Assembly (NCBI GenBank): GCA_025062325.1
Contig: JANXAL010000130.1
Location: 1 to 37,416 of the forward strand
Source of the DNA: Roseiflexus sp.
GTDB lineage: Bacteria > Chloroflexota > Chloroflexia > Chloroflexales > Roseiflexaceae
Length of the DNA: 37,416 nt
Direction of reading: 5' to 3'
Shown: in pieces, positions 33,194 to 37,416 of the stretch
Position numbering within the stretch: the stretch's first letter is position 1
Layout of the letters: every line of letters starts with the position of its first letter
The notes under the pieces: generated by a model
What the model was told of the DNA's origin: nothing
The model's input: only the letters and a program-made list of their open reading frames with translations
Databases searched by the model: none
Position numbers and translations under genes: made by a program

Positions 33194-33910
33194 TTACACT
33201 AGCGCACGCACGACTTCGATACCGTTGAGCGCCATATGGTGGAGGAACAGGACGTGGTGCAGGTCGCCATCGTGCGCTTTGATGCGCAGTTCACGCGCTG
33301 TTGATACCGGCGTATCGAACGTTTCGACCGCATTGGCGGGCACAATCACACGGCGCCGGATGCCGAAGGCGTTCGCTTCCAGGCGCAGGTGCATCGCGCC
33401 CTGATAGGTGCAGAGATCGGTGCAGTCGCCAACGACGATGAAGCGATCAACCTGCGGACGCGCGCTGATCCATTCGCCCAGACCGGTGCCGATCATCGAA
33501 CTGATCGAATTCTTCGGAAAGATAGCGATCTCATTAAAGAACGGCAGCGCTGTCAACTCCTCAACCGTTTCGCTCTCGGCGCTGCCGGCAACACAGTGGG
33601 GAGGATACGCCTCGAACTCCGGGGTGTGCGGATCGTGCGCATCCTGCGTCAGCGCAAAGTTGCGCACCCCCAGAGCATAGGCGCGCTCAAACAGATCGGC
33701 GACCGGGCGTGCAATTCGCCCGACGCGCTCACTCGCCAGCGGTCCGCTTTTGCAGAAGCCATTGATGACATCAATCGACAGCACCGCAACCCGTTCCGGC
33801 TCGCCAGCGACAATGTCCGCCAGCGGCACATCGTGCAATGAACCGAACCATTCATCGAGGTATGTCAGGAAGGGACGCGCGTGATCAGCAAGGTTCATGC
33901 GGGCAGGCAT
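33194..33910 (-). CDS. pncA: Isochorismatase-fold hydrolase, probable nicotinamidase
   Basis: A 238-residue cysteine hydrolase. The triad is D47 ('SIDVINGF'), K133 ('IFPKNS') and C167 ('GDCTDLCTYQGA'). Metal ligands typical of nicotinamidase are present: D90 and H92 in 'TQDAHDPH', and H105 in 'YPPHCVAGS'. The last motif separates nicotinamidases from isochorismatases proper. It would turn nicotinamide into nicotinate for NAD salvage. The gene order supports this: the NrtR-type regulator of NAD genes lies just upstream. AAAGGAGG stands before ATG 33910, a near-perfect site; the frame extends 22 codons further without support. Confidence 0.85.
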   Translation of the reverse strand: MPARMNLADHARPFLTYLDEWFGSLHDVPLADIVAGEPERVAVLSIDVINGFCKSGPLASERVGRIARPVADLFERAYALGVRNFALTQDAHDPHTPEFEAYPPHCVAGSAESETVEELTALPFFNEIAIFPKNSISSMIGTGLGEWISARPQVDRFIVVGDCTDLCTYQGAMHLRLEANAFGIRRRVIVPANAVETFDTPVSTARELRIKAHDGDLHHVLFLHHMALNGIEVVRALV

Positions 33911-33979
33911 TGCTTCCTCCTTTGGGCGATGCACCCTTTCCCGGCTGCGACGGCTCTCGCAGCGCAAACCATCCACAAT

Positions 33980-34735
33980 TCATGAAGAGAGATCGCGTTC
34001 CTGCGACTCACCGGAATCAATACGTGCTTCGCGCCAGCGAAAGACGAACTGCCCGTCGCCACGATCACGGCGAAAACGGTAGAGTCGGGTCGGGCGACCG
34101 CGCCCTTCGCGCAGCAGACCAGTCTCCTCCAGCACGCCAGCGTCCTTTATTTTACGATAGAAATTGCCTTTGTCCAGTTTCTCGCCAAAAATCTGTTCAT
34201 AGATATGTTTCAATTCCAAAATTGAGAAGACTTCTGGGAGCAGTTCGAAGGCCAGCGTCGTATACTCCAGTTTCGAGCGCAGACGCGCGAGCGCCATCGC
34301 CAGGATGCGGTCGTGGTCAAAGGCGAGCGGCGATGGCACGGCACGCACTGGAAACCAGCGCACATCGAGACTCTCGTCCGAAACGCGCAGGCGCTGCCGG
34401 TCGGCGCGGACCAGCGCAAAGTAAGCGACGCTGATCACGCGGGTGCGCGGATCGCGATCCGGGTCGCCAAAGGTGTACAACTGCTCGAGGTAAATGTCGC
34501 GCACGCCAGTTTCTTCTTCAAGCTCCCGTCGCGCCGCGTCTTCGAGCGACTCGTGCATCTGCACAAAGCCGCCGGGGATCGCCCAATACCCCTCAAAGGG
34601 CCAGCGCTTGCGGCGCACGAGCAGAACGTGGAGTTCGCGGTCGATCAGCGTGAAGATCACGACATCAACGGTGACGGAGGGGCGTTCGTAGCGTGATGGA
34701 TCGTAGGTCTCGGCGGTTTCTTCCGTGTCGGTCAT
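33980..34735 (-). CDS. nrtR: NrtR-type Nudix transcriptional regulator
   Basis: A 251-residue protein with a Nudix domain (residues 15-150) and a C-terminal winged helix ('FSILELKHIYEQIFGEKLDKGNFYRKIKDAGVLEETG'), the layout of NrtR, which represses NAD-biosynthesis genes and lets go on binding ADP-ribose-type ligands. The Nudix box is complete: 'GGFVQMHESLEDAARRELEE' and on to 'ETGV', matching GX5EX7REUXEEXGU, so it may also hydrolyse its ligand. GAGG is 7-8 nt before ATG 34735. It heads an operon with pncA (69 bp on) and pcrA, and probably represses its own promoter at 34812-34840. Confidence 0.9.
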   Translation of the reverse strand: MTDTEETAETYDPSRYERPSVTVDVVIFTLIDRELHVLLVRRKRWPFEGYWAIPGGFVQMHESLEDAARRELEEETGVRDIYLEQLYTFGDPDRDPRTRVISVAYFALVRADRQRLRVSDESLDVRWFPVRAVPSPLAFDHDRILAMALARLRSKLEYTTLAFELLPEVFSILELKHIYEQIFGEKLDKGNFYRKIKDAGVLEETGLLREGRGRPTRLYRFRRDRGDGQFVFRWREARIDSGESQERDLSS

Positions 34736-34811
34736 CGCCGCACCTCAATCACGGGGCTGCACGGTTTGCGTAAATTCCTGTGCGCTTTTGGTTAATTAGT
34801 GTCATAACAAC

Positions 34812-34840
34812 AATATACCGGAAGGCGACTCATTTGTCAA
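34812..34840 (-). promoter_or_regulatory. Promoter of the nrtR operon
   Basis: On the minus strand TTGACA (34840-34835) and TATATT (34817-34812) are exactly 17 bp apart. The start point would be near 34805, with a leader of about 70 nt. The AT-rich stretch just after it (34785-34805, with TAATTAACC) is a likely NrtR operator, by position only. Confidence 0.8.
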
Positions 34841-34898
34841 GCCAGGCAGTAGCGATTATGGCAGAAATATGCCCGTCTGCATCGGCGTATGCTCCATG

Positions 34899-34907
34899 TG
34901 GTAGAAT
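34899..34907 (+). promoter_or_regulatory. Extended -10 element, plus strand
   Basis: TGGTAGAAT, the same form as the -10 boxes before the PP2C gene, mutL and tRNA-Glu. It would start a transcript toward the small frame at 34973 and the kinase-like gene at 35207. Confidence 0.45.
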
Positions 34908-34972
34908 AAAAGCGCAGGTATCGTATGGTGCACCTTCAATGCCCGCTGCTCTTGTTGTAGGTCTGTCTCGTT

Positions 34973-35158
34973 ATGTTCCGTCTCGCCGGATTATATGGCA
35001 ATCACCCACTGGCCCAATCCGAAGAGGATCCGAGCGCAAGCGGCGTCCTGGCGGGACATCGTCGGGTGAACGCCCTAAGCACTCAAAACACAGCGAGCCA
35101 GACGGGAGCAACACAAGATAGCCGGCACAGCCCTAATCGTCTGTATTGCGCTCGCTGA
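34973..35158 (+). CDS. Doubtful small ORF, 61 residues
   Basis: The gap 34841-35206 holds only this frame and an overlapping basic one at 34938-35121. The 34973 product ('MFRLAGLYGNHPLAQSEEDP' ...) resembles no known protein and has no good ribosome site. It may be real because an extended -10 box lies 66 bp upstream, or the transcript may be a long leader of the kinase-like gene. The rest of the gap shows nothing definite. Confidence 0.2.
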   Translation: MFRLAGLYGNHPLAQSEEDPSASGVLAGHRRVNALSTQNTASQTGATQDSRHSPNRLYCAR

Positions 35159-35206
35159 AAGGGCAACCCTTAGCAGAGTCAGTGATACCATCCAGACGAG
35201 GTTCAT

Positions 35207-37416
35207 GTGCTGACACCCGGAACTACCCTGCAGGATCGCTACCTCATTGAGCGGCTCCTTGATCGCAGCCCTCTCGGCGATCTTTACCTAGCGCGCGATC
35301 AGCGCACCGAGCAGCCTGTCGATGTCAAAGCCATCACCCGTACGGAACCCGATATTGACGCCCTGTTCGCGCGTGAAGCCGCGGCGCTTGTCTCGCTGCG
35401 CCATCCGGCGCTTCCCGCGGTTGTCGATATGTTTGCCGCGCCGCTTGGTCGCTTCGTCGTCTTCGACCATATTCCGGGCTTAACCCTGGAAGACGTTCGT
35501 GTGCGATCCTCTGAGGGACGGCTTAGCGCCGAGGCTGCGATCCGGCTTGTGCAACCTGTGCTCGACGCCCTCGATCAGATGCACCGACATCCCGCGCGAC
35601 TCGCGCATCGCGACGTGCGCCTGGCAAACATTCGGGTGACGACCGCCGGGCAGGTCTATCTCATCAATCCCGGCGTCGCCGGGCAATCCGGCGCGCCTTT
35701 CACGGGGAATGATCCACACGCCGATCTGTACGGCATCGGCGCCGTGCTCTACACCCTCCTGACCGGCGTCACGCCGCCGCACCCCGCTGAACGACTCCAG
35801 CGCGATACGCTGCAGCCGGTGCGCCAGATCCGCGCTGACCTCCCGCCCGAACTGGCGCAGGCAATCCAACGGCTGCTGTCGCTCGATCCGGTGCAACAGT
35901 ACGCTTCTGCCGCCGACGCCCATCGCGCGCTGACGGAATCAGCGCCCAATGTGGTCTGCCCGCGTTGCTCAAAACAGAACCGCGCCAGCGCACGGTTCTG
36001 TCGTTCGTGCGGCGCGCCGCTGCCAGCCTCCGATCCACGCAGTGCGATTCGCGCATTTATCGAGCAACTTCCGTCACAACCAGTTACAGCGTCTCCCGCC
36101 GATACGACAGCGGCTGCTAGTCCCTTCGACTTTCCTCCTTCCACTGCGCCTACTGTCATCACCCCCCCTCATGTCGCCGCTGCTGCGTTGCAATCCGACG
36201 CACCCGCACCCCCGCCCGTCGATGCCCCAACCGTCACCACACCCCCAGCCGGGGTCTCCCCGCCACGCGGGACGCCTGCTCCTCCATCCAGAGTCGATCC
36301 AGGCGCTGCCCCGCTGCCAGGCGATGCCCCAACCGTCATCTCGCCTCCTGGCAAACCCCCTGTCGAAACGACAGCAAATGTATCCGCCGCTCCAGTTCCG
36401 GCGCCACCGACCGCCGGTGCGCCGCCGGTTGCGCCAGTCGGCAGCGCGCAGCAGCAGCGCGGATGGCTGATCGGCGGGATTATCGCTGCGATTGTCCTCC
36501 TGCTAGCTTGTGCGGGCGGCAGTTATTTCGCGCTAGGGGCGGTGGGGTTGCTGACGGGCGGAGCGACCGCCGTCTCCGGCGGATCGCCAGCCCCGCCAGA
36601 GACGCGCACGCCGGCGACCGGCGGGAGCGCTGCGACAGCCGAGGCACGGCAAAATGCGACAGCGACGGCTATTGCTGCAGCGCAACGGGCGACGGCTACA
36701 GCGCGCGCTGAAGGGCAGACCGCAACAGCGCAAGCGGGACAGGCCGCCGGAGCTCAGACAGAGACCGCCATTGCACGCCAGACGGTCGCAGCAGCGGCGC
36801 AGCAGACGGCAGCCGCTATTGCCGCCGCAACACAAACTGCTGCCGTACCGACCGCAACTCCTATGCCACAGGCGCTCATTCCGCAGCCTGGTACGCTCTC
36901 GTTAGCGGACTATCAGGCGCAGACGCGCGGACTGCGCCAACTCCTGTTCGAGACCTTTGACCGGGGAGAGCGCACCAAAGCAATCTGGCGCCAGGAAGAC
37001 AATGAGCGTCGTCGCGCGGCGCTCCGCGATAACCTCTATTACCTGACCGTCAAGACGCCAGATCTCATCACCTGGTATACCTGGGAGCGCAACCTGGGGA
37101 ATGCCTACAACATTGAACTGAGCGTCGCCTTTCAGACGGTTGGAGCGCCAGCCTCAGTCGGCATCGCCTTCGATGTGCAATCCGATTCGAACAGCGGGCT
37201 GTTTTTCGAGATCACGAATGATAAACGCTGGTCCTTCACCACCGTCGTCAATGGCGAAGTCGTTTCGGAACTCAGCACGGCCCTTATTCCCGAAGATGTA
37301 GTTGTCGACGGCGTTGGAACAAATACGCTGTGGGTCGTGCGCACTCCGAACGAGATTCAGCTCTGGATCAACAGCAAACACGTGGCGACAGTTCCACCGA
37401 GTCCCTTCCCTGGCGG
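35207..37416 (+). CDS. Membrane pseudokinase with zinc ribbon and exported domain, 3' end missing
   Basis: GTG 35207 follows GAGG by 5 nt; the frame is open to the right edge (736 codons seen). Residues 1-245 have a Ser/Thr-kinase fold: Lys41 ('VDVKAI'), likely Glu57, and 'HRDVRLANI' (HRD 134-136, Asn141). But the Gly-rich loop is degraded ('LDRSPLGDLYLA') and the DFG motif reads Asn154-Pro-Gly ('YLINPGVAG'), so the metal-binding Asp is lost and catalysis is doubtful. A zinc ribbon follows (C251, C254, C265, C268), then a long Pro-rich linker, a membrane helix at about 420-445, an Ala/Thr/Gln coiled coil (about 465-540), and an exported beta-rich domain from about 560 ('LLFETFDRGERTKAIWRQ' onward) like concanavalin-type sugar-binding domains. 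Confidence 0.85.
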   Translation, partial: MLTPGTTLQDRYLIERLLDRSPLGDLYLARDQRTEQPVDVKAITRTEPDIDALFAREAAALVSLRHPALPAVVDMFAAPLGRFVVFDHIPGLTLEDVRVRSSEGRLSAEAAIRLVQPVLDALDQMHRHPARLAHRDVRLANIRVTTAGQVYLINPGVAGQSGAPFTGNDPHADLYGIGAVLYTLLTGVTPPHPAERLQRDTLQPVRQIRADLPPELAQAIQRLLSLDPVQQYASAADAHRALTESAPNVVCPRCSKQNRASARFCRSCGAPLPASDPRSAIRAFIEQLPSQPVTASPADTTAAASPFDFPPSTAPTVITPPHVAAAALQSDAPAPPPVDAPTVTTPPAGVSPPRGTPAPPSRVDPGAAPLPGDAPTVISPPGKPPVETTANVSAAPVPAPPTAGAPPVAPVGSAQQQRGWLIGGIIAAIVLLLACAGGSYFALGAVGLLTGGATAVSGGSPAPPETRTPATGGSAATAEARQNATATAIAAAQRATATARAEGQTATAQAGQAAGAQTETAIARQTVAAAAQQTAAAIAAATQTAAVPTATPMPQALIPQPGTLSLADYQAQTRGLRQLLFETFDRGERTKAIWRQEDNERRRAALRDNLYYLTVKTPDLITWYTWERNLGNAYNIELSVAFQTVGAPASVGIAFDVQSDSNSGLFFEITNDKRWSFTTVVNGEVVSELSTALIPEDVVVDGVGTNTLWVVRTPNEIQLWINSKHVATVPPSPFPG

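Overview
The window is high-GC chromosomal DNA with bacterial operons, Shine-Dalgarno sites and sigma-70-like promoters. A class III PHA synthase pair (PhaE/PhaC), proteins with a kinase-like fold plus a zinc ribbon and a Pro/Thr-rich tail, UgpB-type sugar transport, and several families of degenerate intergenic repeats together suggest a filamentous anoxygenic Chloroflexota, most like Roseiflexus. That assignment is inference from gene content; no rRNA is present. One tRNA-Glu is present. No CRISPR array, prophage or complete transposase gene was seen.

Left third (1-11314). A lipoprotein-like gene cut by the left edge is followed by a repeat-filled gap, then aroB, a membrane-anchored PP2C phosphatase and mutL on the plus strand. 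Facing them on the minus strand are a DtxR/MntR-type metal regulator, a DUF952 protein and an FGGY sugar kinase that run as one unit, and then a phaE-phaC-phaB operon for polyhydroxyalkanoate synthesis that closes with a clear terminator.

Middle (11315-19766). A 1 kb gene-free stretch holds a good promoter, a foldable RNA with nested stems, two mutually exclusive hairpins and a Rho-independent terminator. It is the best candidate here for an undescribed RNA element. Downstream lie a small disordered protein, a single-domain ferritin-like protein, an unusual fused two-domain ABC permease and its ATPase with a C-terminal extension. No binding protein is encoded nearby. Then come a MITE-like repeat element, a truncated Nudix gene, an MgtC-family membrane protein, tRNA-Glu(TTC) and a SpoIIE-type phosphatase.

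Right half (19767-37416). A UgpA/UgpE/UgpB-like importer lies on the minus strand, with a palindromic operator and a possible Cys-rich leader peptide ahead of it and G-rich tracts after its genes. On the plus strand follow a small unknown gene, then gabT, a Uma2-family protein and a GNAT protein that overlap one another, a small membrane protein, a secreted sugar dehydrogenase and a PucR regulator. Tail-to-tail with PucR is a minus-strand nrtR-pncA-pcrA operon that joins NAD-salvage control to a DNA helicase. The right edge cuts a large membrane protein whose kinase domain has lost its DFG aspartate (a pseudokinase).

The repeats fall into three families: a 56-bp GC-rich unit arranged in a MITE-like element, a roughly 100-bp foldback rich in GGAT/ATCC, and polypurine or telomere-like G-rich tracts placed just after stop codons. 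Protein names come from motif recognition by eye; no database search was run.
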